64,000 bases of DNA from Pseudanabaena minima (GTDB taxonomy: Bacteria > Cyanobacteriota > Cyanobacteriia > Pseudanabaenales > Pseudanabaenaceae). Numbering within the stretch: the first letter of the stretch is position 1; every line of letters starts with the position of its first letter. The notes under the pieces were generated by a model. That model ran no database searches and was not told the DNA's origin. It worked only from the letters and a program-made list of their open reading frames with translations. Location of the stretch: assembly GCF_051131155.1 (NCBI RefSeq), contig NZ_CP159508.1:3162001-3226000 (forward strand). The letters run 5' to 3'. A program made the translations under genes and the position numbers. Positions 1-7,888 of the stretch are shown one piece after another.

Positions 1-2
1 CG

Positions 3-80
3 CAGTCTACATTTGATGTAGTTCGCAAGATTCTAGATTACAAAGATCTGCGTCCAAATGGTATTTCTACCTTGTTTTAA
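3..80 (+). CDS. 3' end of an unidentified protein gene (partial)
   Basis: An open frame runs in from the left edge for 25 codons and stops with TAA just before a strong hairpin terminator. The tail reads ...DYKDLRPNGISTLF. The frame placement is supported by the terminator starting at the next base. There is too little sequence to name the protein. Confidence 0.6.
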   Translation, partial: QSTFDVVRKILDYKDLRPNGISTLF

Positions 81-112
81 CTAAAAAAGGGGCGCTAAGC
101 GTCCTTTTTTAG
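81..112 (+). terminator. Rho-independent-type hairpin after the partial gene
   Basis: CTAAAAAAGG pairs with CCTTTTTTAG around a GCGCTAAGCG centre with a one-base bulge. It is T-rich on both strands and starts directly after the upstream stop codon. Confidence 0.7.
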
Positions 113-131
113 TTTTACGCATAAACCCAAA

Positions 132-166
132 ATAAAAAAAGCTGCGCTTCGCGCAGCTTTTTTTAT
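132..166. terminator. Second hairpin, perfect 16-bp arms with TTC loop
   Basis: An A-run plus GCTGCGC pairs with GCGCAGC plus a T-run around TTC (GAA on the other strand). It could terminate transcription in either direction and belongs to the NAA-triloop palindrome class found throughout the window. Confidence 0.6.
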
Positions 167-319
167 GTTTTGGTGTTAAGCATTGTAGCAATTGCTACAT
201 AAAATCCACATAATGGTTTCGAAAGTGTCAAGATTAAATTTTAAGGATAGACAGCTTTACTCGGTAAGAAAGCCCTTTCAAATCCTTGCCATCTTTAGCA
301 ATACTTAAAATTCAACAAT

Positions 320-1672
320 ATGAAAAAGATTTTTGTACTTGACACTAATGTATTGCTGTACGATCCCACAGCAATGAAACGATTTGAGGATAATGAGGTC
401 GTCTTACCGATGACCATTATTGAAGAACTCGATCGCTTTAAAAAGCAACCTGAGATGATCGGACGCAATGCACGACAAGTTTCACGAGACTTAGATGAAT
501 TGCGAAGTCAGGGGAATATTATCCAAGGGATTGAGTTGGAAAGTGGGGGATTGCTGCGAGTAGCCCTGTGCGATCGCGAAACGTTAAAAACTCTGCCCAT
601 TGAACTAGAAGGAGATCGCAATGACAATGCCATTCTCGCAGTCGCACTCGAACTTAAACGTGGTTGTCAATGTCGGGTTGTTATGGTCAGCAAAGACACC
701 AATCTACGGATCAAAGCTGATGCCCTAGGACTGGAAGCTCAAGACTATGAGACGAATAAGGTTGATGTTTCTGAGCTTTATACAGGTATTACGGAAGTAA
801 TCGTTGATGCGGCAAAAATTGATCAACTTTTTAAGAATGGTGCGATTTCTATTGATGGTGAACTTTGCCCAAATCAAGCGGTGATGCTGATCGATCAGTT
901 CAATCCTTCCCATACGGCTTTAGCGATCGCCAGCACTAGTAGCCAAGACTCCACGAAACTAGTATCCATTAATAAGCTCATCAATTCAGGAGTTGTCGGA
1001 ATTAATGCACGCAATCGCGAACAAAAATTTGCCCTCGATCTTTTGCTGAATGACTCAATTCCCCTAGTTACCCTCGTTGGTAAAGCTGGCACTGGCAAAA
1101 CTTTGTTAGCGATCGCCGTGGGATTACATAAGGTAGCCGATGAGCGCGTATATACTAGGCTGCTAATTTCACGCCCCGTAATCCCAATGGGTAAAGACAT
1201 TGGCTTTCTGCCTGGAGATATCAAAGAAAAACTGACACCTTGGATGCAGCCCATTTACGATAATTTCGATCTGATTTTTGGTTCTCAGTCTCCTAAAGAG
1301 CCGAAAGAAAAGCGGAGTATGCATTCACATACTCGGCGAGGACATGAAGACTTAATGGAGCGAGGACTACTTCAGATTGAACCACTGACATACATTCGAG
1401 GACGGACTATTCCTCAACAATTTCTGATTGTGGATGAAGCGCAAAACCTTACTCCCCATGAGGTGAAAACTATTCTTACTCGTGCTGGTGAAGGCACAAA
1501 AGTGATTCTAACAGGTGATCCAGAACAAATTGATAATCCCTATATTGATGCAGCAAGTAACGGTTTAACCTATGTTGTAGAGAGGTTTAAAAATGACCCA
1601 TTGGCTGGACATATTACTCTCAGTAAGGGTGAACGCTCTAAGTTGGCAGAACGCTCTACTGAACTCCTTTAA
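320..1672 (+). CDS. PIN domain-PhoH family ATPase (PhoH2/YlaK type)
   Basis: This 450-residue protein joins an N-terminal PIN ribonuclease-like domain (VLDTNVLLYD at residues 6-15; conserved acidic residues such as D8) to a C-terminal PhoH ATPase. The ATPase shows a Walker A GKAGTGKT near residue 254, a Walker B FLIVDEAQN near residue 370 and the PhoH signature region between them. Proteins of this architecture (PhoH2, YlaK) are known as RNA helicase/ribonuclease-type enzymes, sometimes linked to toxin-antitoxin regulation. The gene stands alone, with no antitoxin-like gene upstream, and ends at a hairpin. Length is normal for the family. A second, PIN-less PhoH lies at 28593-29555. The family call is firm; the cellular role here is inferred only. 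Confidence 0.93.
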   Translation: MKKIFVLDTNVLLYDPTAMKRFEDNEVVLPMTIIEELDRFKKQPEMIGRNARQVSRDLDELRSQGNIIQGIELESGGLLRVALCDRETLKTLPIELEGDRNDNAILAVALELKRGCQCRVVMVSKDTNLRIKADALGLEAQDYETNKVDVSELYTGITEVIVDAAKIDQLFKNGAISIDGELCPNQAVMLIDQFNPSHTALAIASTSSQDSTKLVSINKLINSGVVGINARNREQKFALDLLLNDSIPLVTLVGKAGTGKTLLAIAVGLHKVADERVYTRLLISRPVIPMGKDIGFLPGDIKEKLTPWMQPIYDNFDLIFGSQSPKEPKEKRSMHSHTRRGHEDLMERGLLQIEPLTYIRGRTIPQQFLIVDEAQNLTPHEVKTILTRAGEGTKVILTGDPEQIDNPYIDAASNGLTYVVERFKNDPLAGHITLSKGERSKLAERSTELL

Positions 1673-1676
1673 ATCC

Positions 1677-1717
1677 AAAAGATGAAAGGCTGCACTAAGT
1701 GTCACCTTTCATCTTTT
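1677..1717 (+). terminator. Terminator hairpin after PIN-PhoH
   Basis: AAAAGATGAAAGG pairs with CCTTTCATCTTTT, with an inner CACT/AGTG pairing. It starts four bases after the stop codon. Confidence 0.75.
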
Positions 1718-1758
1718 AGACGAGAGGCAACGTAGAAAAAGCTAAACTAAAGCAGTAA

Positions 1759-1859
1759 CACCAAAACACAAAATTGCATAGCCATTTTGTGTTTTTAAAA
1801 CCTTTACTGGGTTTGGGTTTTAATTCCCGAAAGTGTTGTCACACTTTCGGGAATTGGTA
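1759..1859. repeat. Interspersed repeat family C, copy 1
   Basis: About 100 bp: an inner hairpin (ACACAAAAT...ATTTTGTGT), a linker TTTTAAAACC...GGGTTTTAATTC, and a right hairpin of CGAAAGTG/CACTTTCG ending in GAATTGGT. It is closely similar to 27616-27715 and to the truncated copy at 57708-57777. It is non-coding and lies directly next to a family A element. The 1673-2189 gap contains no gene, only this repeat, the family A element and the hairpin at 2068. Confidence 0.7.
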
Positions 1860-1865
1860 TAAGTA

Positions 1866-2035
1866 ACTGATGTTAGTTACGTGGAACTCAGATAATGAAC
1901 CTCTTGCTGCTAGCATAACAAGGCAACCACGGGGGGATTGCCCCTACCTGTAAATTTTAGATCTTGTAGGGGCTGCGCCCCCGTGCCAGCCCTAGACTTA
2001 CGCCATCGCAAGAATTCCTTCCACGTAACATCAGT
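1866..2035. mobile_element. MITE-like element family A, copy 1
   Basis: A 170-bp non-coding element with terminal inverted repeats ACTGATGTTA...ACGTGGAA and TTCCACGTAACATCAGT (the left end carries a small GTTA duplication). The interior holds the GTAGGGGC/GCCCCTAC-type stems. AAGTA lies on both sides (1861-1865 and 2036-2040), a possible 5-bp target duplication. Related copies lie at 57779-57945 and 59322-59482, with a divergent one at 10617-10757. No transposase is present, so any movement would depend on one elsewhere. Confidence 0.65.
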
Positions 2036-2067
2036 AAGTAAGTCATCAAAAGAAACTTGTAAATGTA

Positions 2068-2134
2068 AAGATCCCCGACTTTTTTTGTGAATTTGCAAAT
2101 TGTCTTTGCTCGCTTAGAAAAAGTCGGGGATCTT
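2068..2134. repeat. Long inverted repeat upstream of arsM
   Basis: AAGATCCCCGACTTTTT (2068-2084) and its exact complement (2118-2134) flank a 33-base loop. It could act as a terminator or be a short palindromic element. It ends about 55 bp before the ArsM start codon. Confidence 0.6.
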
Positions 2135-2189
2135 AAATCTCCGCTTTTTTAGTTTTCTTAATCCAATCATTATCCTTGAGTAAATCTTC

Positions 2190-3158
2190 ATGAGCTATCT
2201 CGAAACTACCGCCGAATTTTATACGGAAGCTGCAAAAACACCACAGGTTGGGTTGTGCTGCATTAGTACGCCACCACTGCAATTTCCTAATCTCAAAATA
2301 CCTAAAATCATTGAGCAGATGAACTATGGCTGTGGAACAACTATCCATCCCACAGAACTACGTGGTAGTCCAACGGTCTTGTATATTGGGGTTGGCGGTG
2401 GTTTAGAAGCTCTGCAATTTGCTTACTTCTGTCGTCGTAAAGGAAGTGTTATTGCCGTTGATCCAGTTGCTGCCATGCGCGAAGTTGCTAGTCGTAATTT
2501 GCAATTAGCGGCTCAAGAAAACGATTGGTTTGAGCCTGAATTTGTGAACATTTTAGAAGGAGATGCCTTTGCATTGCCCGTTCCTGATGCTTCGGTTGAT
2601 GTGGTTGCTCAGAATTGTCTCTTTAATATTTTTGAGCCTCAAGACTTACAAAGAGCTTTAAAGGAAGTTTATCGAGTTCTCAAACCTAAAGGTAGATTGA
2701 TTATGAGCGATCCGATCGCTACTCGTCCTATTCCTGCAAATCTCCAAGCTGATGAGCGATTACGGGCGATGTGTCTATCGGGAGCCATGACCTATGACGA
2801 GTATATTCATTATCTAATTGCCGCAGGATTTGGACAAATAGAAGTCCGCGCCCGTCGTCCCTATCGCTTGCTGGATACCCATAGCTTTGATTTGGATACG
2901 CCGCTGATGTTAGAGAGTTTAGATTCTGTATCATTTAAAGTTCCCATTCCCAGTGATGGAGCTTGTGTATTTACAGGCAAAACCGCTGTTTATAGTGGGC
3001 TGGAGTCATCTCTAGATGATCAAGCAGGGCATGTTTTGCAGCGTGGCAATCCTACATCTGTATGTGATAAAACTGCGGCAAAACTTGCTGACAAGTTTCC
3101 GCAAGATGTGCTGATCACGGATTCGACTTGGCACTATAACGGCGGTGGATGTTGCTGA
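2190..3158 (+). CDS. arsM: Arsenite methyltransferase ArsM, arsenosugar-biosynthesis type
   Basis: A SAM-dependent methyltransferase (322 aa) that methylates trivalent arsenic, the first steps toward volatile methylarsenicals or arsenosugars. The Rossmann motif VLYIGVGGGLEA begins near residue 63, followed by an acidic VDP loop and DAFALPVPDASVD. Cysteine pairs at 23-24 (GLCC) and at the extreme C-terminus (GGGCC, 321-322), plus C48, fit the thiol-rich arsenic-binding pattern of the arsenosugar subgroup. The next gene is a TVP38/TMEM64 membrane protein, which as far as I recall also accompanies arsenosugar genes; no ArsS-type radical SAM gene lies in this window. The ATG start overlaps no other gene. 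Confidence 0.88.
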   Translation: MSYLETTAEFYTEAAKTPQVGLCCISTPPLQFPNLKIPKIIEQMNYGCGTTIHPTELRGSPTVLYIGVGGGLEALQFAYFCRRKGSVIAVDPVAAMREVASRNLQLAAQENDWFEPEFVNILEGDAFALPVPDASVDVVAQNCLFNIFEPQDLQRALKEVYRVLKPKGRLIMSDPIATRPIPANLQADERLRAMCLSGAMTYDEYIHYLIAAGFGQIEVRARRPYRLLDTHSFDLDTPLMLESLDSVSFKVPIPSDGACVFTGKTAVYSGLESSLDDQAGHVLQRGNPTSVCDKTAAKLADKFPQDVLITDSTWHYNGGGCC

Positions 3159-3166
3159 TGTATAAG

Positions 3167-3210
3167 AATCCCCTCACCCCTAGCCCTTCTCCCACTGGGA
3201 GAGGGGAACA
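3167..3210. repeat. Palindromic LTPSPSPTGRGE repeat at the arsM-TVP38 junction
   Basis: This short repeat, in the style CCCCTCACCCCTAGCCC...GGGAGAGGGGAA, is widespread in bacterial genomes and reads NPLTPSPSPTGRGEQ in one frame. Here that frame stays open into the downstream gene and produces an artificial N-terminal extension. Confidence 0.7.
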
Positions 3211-3235
3211 ACAGTTTTATGTATCCTCTTACTTG

Positions 3236-3946
3236 ATGCGCTTGCTTTTTGGAGCGATCGCCTTTTTAGCCATCAATGCCATCATAGCCAATCCTGTCTT
3301 TGCTCAAGATCCAGCAACCACCTCCAGTTTCAATCCCCAAGAACTACTCCGCACATCCTTGAAATGGGTGGAAAGTCTAGGTTACATCGGTGGGCTTGCT
3401 TTTATGCTCATTTATATTGTTGCGACCGTCGCCTTCATCCCAGGTTCCATCTTGACGTTAGGTGCTGGTGTGGTATTTGGGGTATTGTTAGGCTCGCTCT
3501 ATGTATTCGTCGGTGCAACCTTAGGGGCGATCGCTGCTTTTTTAGTTGGGCGGTATTTAGCCCGTGATTGGATTGGGAAAAAGATTGAAGGTAATCAAAA
3601 ATTTGCAGCGATTGATCAGGCTGTTAGCCATGCAGGATTCAAAATTGTTCTGTTAACGAGACTGTCACCAGTATTTCCATTTAATTTACTTAATTACGCT
3701 TTTGGAATTACTGGAGTTACCCTCAAAGACTATGCAATGGCTTCTGTTGGCATGTTTCCTGGGACGGTGATGTATGTCTATATTGGTTCTCTGGCTGGAG
3801 ATATTGCCCGTATTGGTAGCGAGAGTCAACCCACAGATGCCACTATTCAATGGGTCATTCGGATTGTTGGTTTTATAGCTACAGTTGCCGTAACGCTATA
3901 TATCACCAGCATTGCGCGTAAGGCGATCGCCGAAATTAGCAATTAG
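3236..3946 (+). CDS. TVP38/TMEM64 family membrane protein
   Basis: A DedA-like integral membrane protein (about 236 aa from this start). It opens with a signal-like segment ending NPVFAQ. The family core follows: GGLAFMLIYIVATVAFIPGS, a glycine-rich GAGVVFGVLLG stretch, FLVGRYLARDWI, then the LTRLSPVFPFNLLNYAFG signature and two C-terminal hydrophobic segments. The open frame begins upstream at 3149, but the first 29 codons are the LTPSPSPTGRGE repeat, so I place the start at the internal ATG at 3236. It lies just downstream of arsM in the same direction and is probably co-transcribed. A transport or membrane-organisation role is likely; its substrate is unknown. Confidence 0.82.
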   Translation: MRLLFGAIAFLAINAIIANPVFAQDPATTSSFNPQELLRTSLKWVESLGYIGGLAFMLIYIVATVAFIPGSILTLGAGVVFGVLLGSLYVFVGATLGAIAAFLVGRYLARDWIGKKIEGNQKFAAIDQAVSHAGFKIVLLTRLSPVFPFNLLNYAFGITGVTLKDYAMASVGMFPGTVMYVYIGSLAGDIARIGSESQPTDATIQWVIRIVGFIATVAVTLYITSIARKAIAEISN

Positions 3947-3957
3947 CAAATCCCAAG

Positions 3958-3988
3958 AGTAATGGTGGCGCAAAGCGCCACCATTACT
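3958..3988. terminator. Bidirectional terminator between convergent genes
   Basis: Perfect 14-bp arms (AGTAATGGTGGCGC) around an AAA loop, overlapping the first base of the minus-strand stop codon. It serves both TVP38 and the GGDEF/EAL gene. Confidence 0.8.
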
Positions 3989-6525
3989 TATTTTAATTGT
4001 GCTTGCAGTAATAAAGTCGCTTCATGGGCAGGCACAGGGCGGCTAAATAGATAACCCTGCACCGCGTCACAATTATGCGATCGCAAAAATTCCAATTGCT
4101 CTTTGCGCTCCACACCTTCAGCGATCGCCCTAAGATTCAAATTATGAGCCATCGCAATAATTGCTGATGTAATTGCGGCATCATCCTTATTTTGAGGGGT
4201 TTCGCGAATAAAGCTAGCATCAATTTTTACCTTACTTACAGGCAATAGTCTTAAATAACTCAAAGAAGAATAACCAGTTCCAAAATCATCAATCGATACA
4301 CTCATACCTCTTGCCTGTAACTGCTTCAGCATCGCAATTGTTGTATTTTGGTCTTGCATCACCAAGCTTTCGGTAATTTCCAATTCTAAATATTGTGGGT
4401 CTAGATCGGTTTCCACAAGAATTTGCATAATGCGATCGCAAAGATCGACAACTTGAAACTGTTTTGCAGAGAAATTTACAGCCATCCGAATCGGTGGTAA
4501 TCCTTCTATTTGCCATAATCGATTTTGGTTGCAGGCTGTTCTCAACACCCATTCACCCAAGCGCACAATCAAGCCATGCTCCTCGGCAGCAGGAATAAAC
4601 TGATTGGGAGGAACCCATCCTAATTCAGGATGCAGCCAACGCGCTAACGCCTCCATACAGTCAATCTCACCTGTAACCAGATTAATTTGCGGCTGATAGA
4701 ACACCTGAAACTCTGAGCGATCTAGAGCTTGGCGAATCCCATTCTCGATCGCTACATATTCCTTCACTTTTGCACCGATCGCATGATTGTAGAGTTGATA
4801 ATGGTTACGCCCCCGTTCTTTAGCCCGAAACATTGCAGTATCCGCATTTTTCATTAAAGTCTCTTCGTCCATACCATCGTTGGGGTAAAGACTAATACCA
4901 ATACTAGTGCCAATATAAAGAGCCATTTCTTCAACAAAGAAAGGACTTTCAAAGGATTGTAAAATTAGTTGGGCAAATTGTTGAATTGATTCTACACTCT
5001 GCAATTCAGGCACAAAGATCATAAATTCATCCCCACCCATCCTTGCTAAAAAGGTATTTTCAATCATGCACTCACTTAACCTTTTAGCAACTTCAATTAG
5101 GAGGCGATCGCCTGCGGCATGTCCCATGGTGTCGTTCACTAACTTAAAACGATCTAAATCCAGAAACAGCACCGCTAGTAATGGTGGAATCACTTTAATT
5201 TCAGCTAAGTTATTGTGCTCGAGATAGATTTGGAGTTGTTCCGAGGCTTTGACCAAAGCCGTTGACAGGCGATCGCGAAAGAGAACCCGATTCGGCAAAT
5301 TTGTTAAAGAGTCATGAAAAGCAAGATGTTCAATTTCAGCTTTGGCACGTTTACTTGCCGTAATATCTTCAACTGTTCCTTCAAAATACAGAATATGACC
5401 AGCAATATCGTAAACCGCATGAACATTTTCTGAAGTCCAAATAATTGAGCCATCCTTGCGATAAACTTCAGATTCAAAGAATTTTACTTCTTCTTGTTCT
5501 TCCAAAAGCTTGATTAATTCTGACCGACGCTGAGGATCGGTATATAGTTGCTGTTGGATATTAGTAAGAGTAGAAATCAAATCTTCAGGAGAATCATATC
5601 CATAAATTTTGGCAAGCATCGGATTTGACATCAAGAACTTGCCATCAACGGTTGTTTGAAAAATCCCTTCAATCGCATTCTCAAAAATACTGCGATACTT
5701 AGCTTCAGCACGTTTGAGCGCTTCTTCAGCCTGCATCTTTTGGGTAATATCATTGATCAAAATCAGTTCACATTTATGATTTTGATAGTCAAGGGTGTGG
5801 GCTGAAACTTCTACAAAGATTTGCGTCCCATCTTTTTTGCAATGTCTCCATACTTCAGGCACACTAAATCCTAGTGAAACCTTGGAGAGAGCCTCCAAAA
5901 GCATCGGAATATCTTCGGCAGGACGAATATCCTGTAAGGTCATTGATAGAAATTCTTCTTCGCTATAGCCATAGTGAGTTATGGCAGCTTGATTCACCGC
6001 CAAAAACTTTAATGTTGCGAGATCATAAATCCACATCGGATTAGGATTGTTCTCAAATAGATAGCGGGTTCGGTTTTCAAAGTCTTGCTTATTTTTAGCA
6101 GTCTGTTCCCAATCAGTAATATCTTCAAATCGATTCACAAAGTGAGGTTCATTCGAGCCGCCAACGTCGAGATCTGTACTTTGAAGTACTTGGACAATTT
6201 GACCATCTTCGCGAATATAACGCACATTGATATAACAATGATCGATTTCTCCTGACAGTAATCTCTCTTTGAGAAAATAATACGCAGACAAGTCATCAGG
6301 ATGACAAATCTGCTGGTACTTGAGTTGGCAGACTTGTTCAGCGCTGTATCCTAACAAATCACAAAAAGATACACTAACCCCCCGAATTTGATCATCTAGA
6401 GTTGTTTCAAAAATACCAACTGTACTGTTTTCAATGCATTTAGCAATCCGCATTAAGTTTTTAAGACGCTCTTGTTTGAGAATCTCTTGATATATGGGAT
6501 TAAGATGTTGATATCTTTCAGACAA
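3988..6525 (-). CDS. PAS-GGDEF-EAL c-di-GMP signalling protein
   Basis: This 845-residue protein has at least three PAS domains (roughly 25-135, 145-265, 270-395; e.g. DITDWEQ and EGTVEDITASKRAKAE linkers), then a GGDEF diguanylate cyclase domain (LAFHDSLTNLPNR, RMGGDEFMIF) and an EAL phosphodiesterase domain (MEALARW, EITESLV, DDFGTGYSSL, KIDASFI). Both catalytic signatures look intact, so it may make and degrade c-di-GMP; in many such proteins one activity dominates. No membrane segments are evident, so it is probably cytoplasmic. The first codon is TTG; a later in-frame ATG (residue 25) is the alternative. It stands alone, with a shared hairpin at its 3' end. Confidence 0.92.
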   Translation of the reverse strand: MSERYQHLNPIYQEILKQERLKNLMRIAKCIENSTVGIFETTLDDQIRGVSVSFCDLLGYSAEQVCQLKYQQICHPDDLSAYYFLKERLLSGEIDHCYINVRYIREDGQIVQVLQSTDLDVGGSNEPHFVNRFEDITDWEQTAKNKQDFENRTRYLFENNPNPMWIYDLATLKFLAVNQAAITHYGYSEEEFLSMTLQDIRPAEDIPMLLEALSKVSLGFSVPEVWRHCKKDGTQIFVEVSAHTLDYQNHKCELILINDITQKMQAEEALKRAEAKYRSIFENAIEGIFQTTVDGKFLMSNPMLAKIYGYDSPEDLISTLTNIQQQLYTDPQRRSELIKLLEEQEEVKFFESEVYRKDGSIIWTSENVHAVYDIAGHILYFEGTVEDITASKRAKAEIEHLAFHDSLTNLPNRVLFRDRLSTALVKASEQLQIYLEHNNLAEIKVIPPLLAVLFLDLDRFKLVNDTMGHAAGDRLLIEVAKRLSECMIENTFLARMGGDEFMIFVPELQSVESIQQFAQLILQSFESPFFVEEMALYIGTSIGISLYPNDGMDEETLMKNADTAMFRAKERGRNHYQLYNHAIGAKVKEYVAIENGIRQALDRSEFQVFYQPQINLVTGEIDCMEALARWLHPELGWVPPNQFIPAAEEHGLIVRLGEWVLRTACNQNRLWQIEGLPPIRMAVNFSAKQFQVVDLCDRIMQILVETDLDPQYLELEITESLVMQDQNTTIAMLKQLQARGMSVSIDDFGTGYSSLSYLRLLPVSKVKIDASFIRETPQNKDDAAITSAIIAMAHNLNLRAIAEGVERKEQLEFLRSHNCDAVQGYLFSRPVPAHEATLLLQAQLK

Positions 6526-6595
6526 CTTTTTTTACCTTGTCGGTCTTATTAAAATTGCAGTTTTGCATAGGTAAGCATTTGTGCAACATAACTAC

Positions 6596-6644
6596 CCAAG
6601 CCTGTAAATTTACGACACTGCGGGTGACAAATTTACAGGCTTGG
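6596..6644. terminator. Inverted repeat between c-di-GMP gene and cbiX
   Basis: A 16-bp perfect stem (CCAAGCCTGTAAATTT) with a 17-base loop. It lies in the 328-bp intergenic gap, which also holds the hairpin at 6706 and no visible gene. Confidence 0.5.
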
Positions 6645-6705
6645 ATTTGTAATTAATTATGTCCATCTACTTAGGTTAGGCAAGTGTAATTAAAAATAAA
6701 ACCCT

Positions 6706-6744
6706 AAAACCTGTTCCACTTGCGTAGCAAGTAGAACAGGTTTT
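6706..6744. terminator. Triloop hairpin in the 6.5-6.85 kb gap
   Basis: 18-bp arms (AAAACCTGTTCC/AACTTGC type) with one mismatch and a GTA loop closed by GC. It is positioned to stop transcription from the downstream minus-strand gene. Confidence 0.55.
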
Positions 6745-6853
6745 GGTTCTATTTTTTGATTATGGTGAGGTACTTAGAACTTTTGTTCATGTCCACAATG
6801 TAAAATACATCATGATTCAGCTTTAAATCTTATAACAATCTGTCGAACATCAG

Positions 6854-7624
6854 CTAAATGAGTTTTAATGCTAAATCTACAGTCTGCTCATTCGACAATG
6901 GTACAGGTAACTGCTGAATCTGGATGTGATCACGATATGGTTTTAGTTTATTGGTAATCGCTTCAGTAATTCCACCTTCAGTCAAAAAATATGGCAACAC
7001 ATTAATTTTACGAATGCCCTGTGCTAAAAAATTCTCAATTTGAGTTTCTATTTTCGGCTCAACTCCCCAATAAGCGGCGATCGCCTGACTCTGGGTTGCT
7101 AAGTCCTCAACTACCTGATTCGCCCCAAACCGACGACTACCATGGGCTATGAGAATGCGTCCTTGCCTTTCTAAGCTGCTCTCGTCACTATATTTCTCAA
7201 AGTGCTGCAATAGTAGACTCGGAATCTGATTATCTGTACCTACGTGAGCCGTAATCCGAAATATTGATCGATCATCAGATCGATCTGAGAATTTATCAGG
7301 AAACTTTTTAGTTAATTTACTTGCCGCGATCGCTACTTGTTCAGGAATATCTTCGCTAACATGCACTCCTTCTAGCAAAAACAGAGGCAAAATCACAATT
7401 TCGGAAACCCCATCTGGGATCACCTCCGTCGCAAATTGTTCTAATTGCTGCGATAAATTAAGTTCCTGACCTTCTAGACAACCACCGCTAATATAGCGAT
7501 TATCATAATCATCGCCATACTTATTTTTTCGCGATCGCGCTATGGTTACAAAATTTTGTAAAGCTAACCATGAACGGCGATCGCTACTGCCGTGGGTTAC
7601 TAAAAAAAGCGCTGTAGCGTTCAT
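6854..7624 (-). CDS. CbiX/SirB family sirohydrochlorin chelatase
   Basis: Class II chelatase (256 aa) with two repeated CbiX-type halves. The N-half starts ALFLVTHGSSD and the C-half starts RILIAHGSRR near residue 150; each HG histidine is the expected metal-binding position. Enzymes of this group insert iron or cobalt into sirohydrochlorin for siroheme or cobalamin. The double-domain length fits the cyanobacterial/plant-type long form. It has no biosynthetic neighbours here, so the metal preference cannot be told from context. ATG start; a CCCCC-rich inverted repeat lies upstream. Confidence 0.82.
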   Translation of the reverse strand: MNATALFLVTHGSSDRRSWLALQNFVTIARSRKNKYGDDYDNRYISGGCLEGQELNLSQQLEQFATEVIPDGVSEIVILPLFLLEGVHVSEDIPEQVAIAASKLTKKFPDKFSDRSDDRSIFRITAHVGTDNQIPSLLLQHFEKYSDESSLERQGRILIAHGSRRFGANQVVEDLATQSQAIAAYWGVEPKIETQIENFLAQGIRKINVLPYFLTEGGITEAITNKLKPYRDHIQIQQLPVPLSNEQTVDLALKLI

Positions 7625-7680
7625 AGTTCTGACTCAGTATAATTGTGATAGCTATCTTAGAACCCCTTTAAGAATTATCT

Positions 7681-7757
7681 AGATCCCCCCAGCCCCCCTT
7701 TTTAAGGAGGGAGAATTTAAATACTTCCCCCTTAAAAAGGGGGATTGAGGGGGATCT
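7681..7757. mobile_element. Palindromic G/C-run element (MITE-like)
   Basis: AGATCCCCCC...TTTTTAAGG and CCTTAAAAAG...GGGGGATCT form about 27-bp imperfect terminal inverted repeats around a 22-base centre. Repeats of this look are common in cyanobacterial genomes. It lies between divergent cbiX and hflX and could affect both promoters. Confidence 0.6.
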
Positions 7758-7888
7758 CTTAGAGCTTTTGACCGCAATAAGTGATTCTCAATTGGTTTTA
7801 TAGGCAGTCATCACAATTATACTGAGTAACGCATATCGAAACTATTTACGGAAAAACCCAAGGACTAAAGGCACATCAATTAAAGCAA

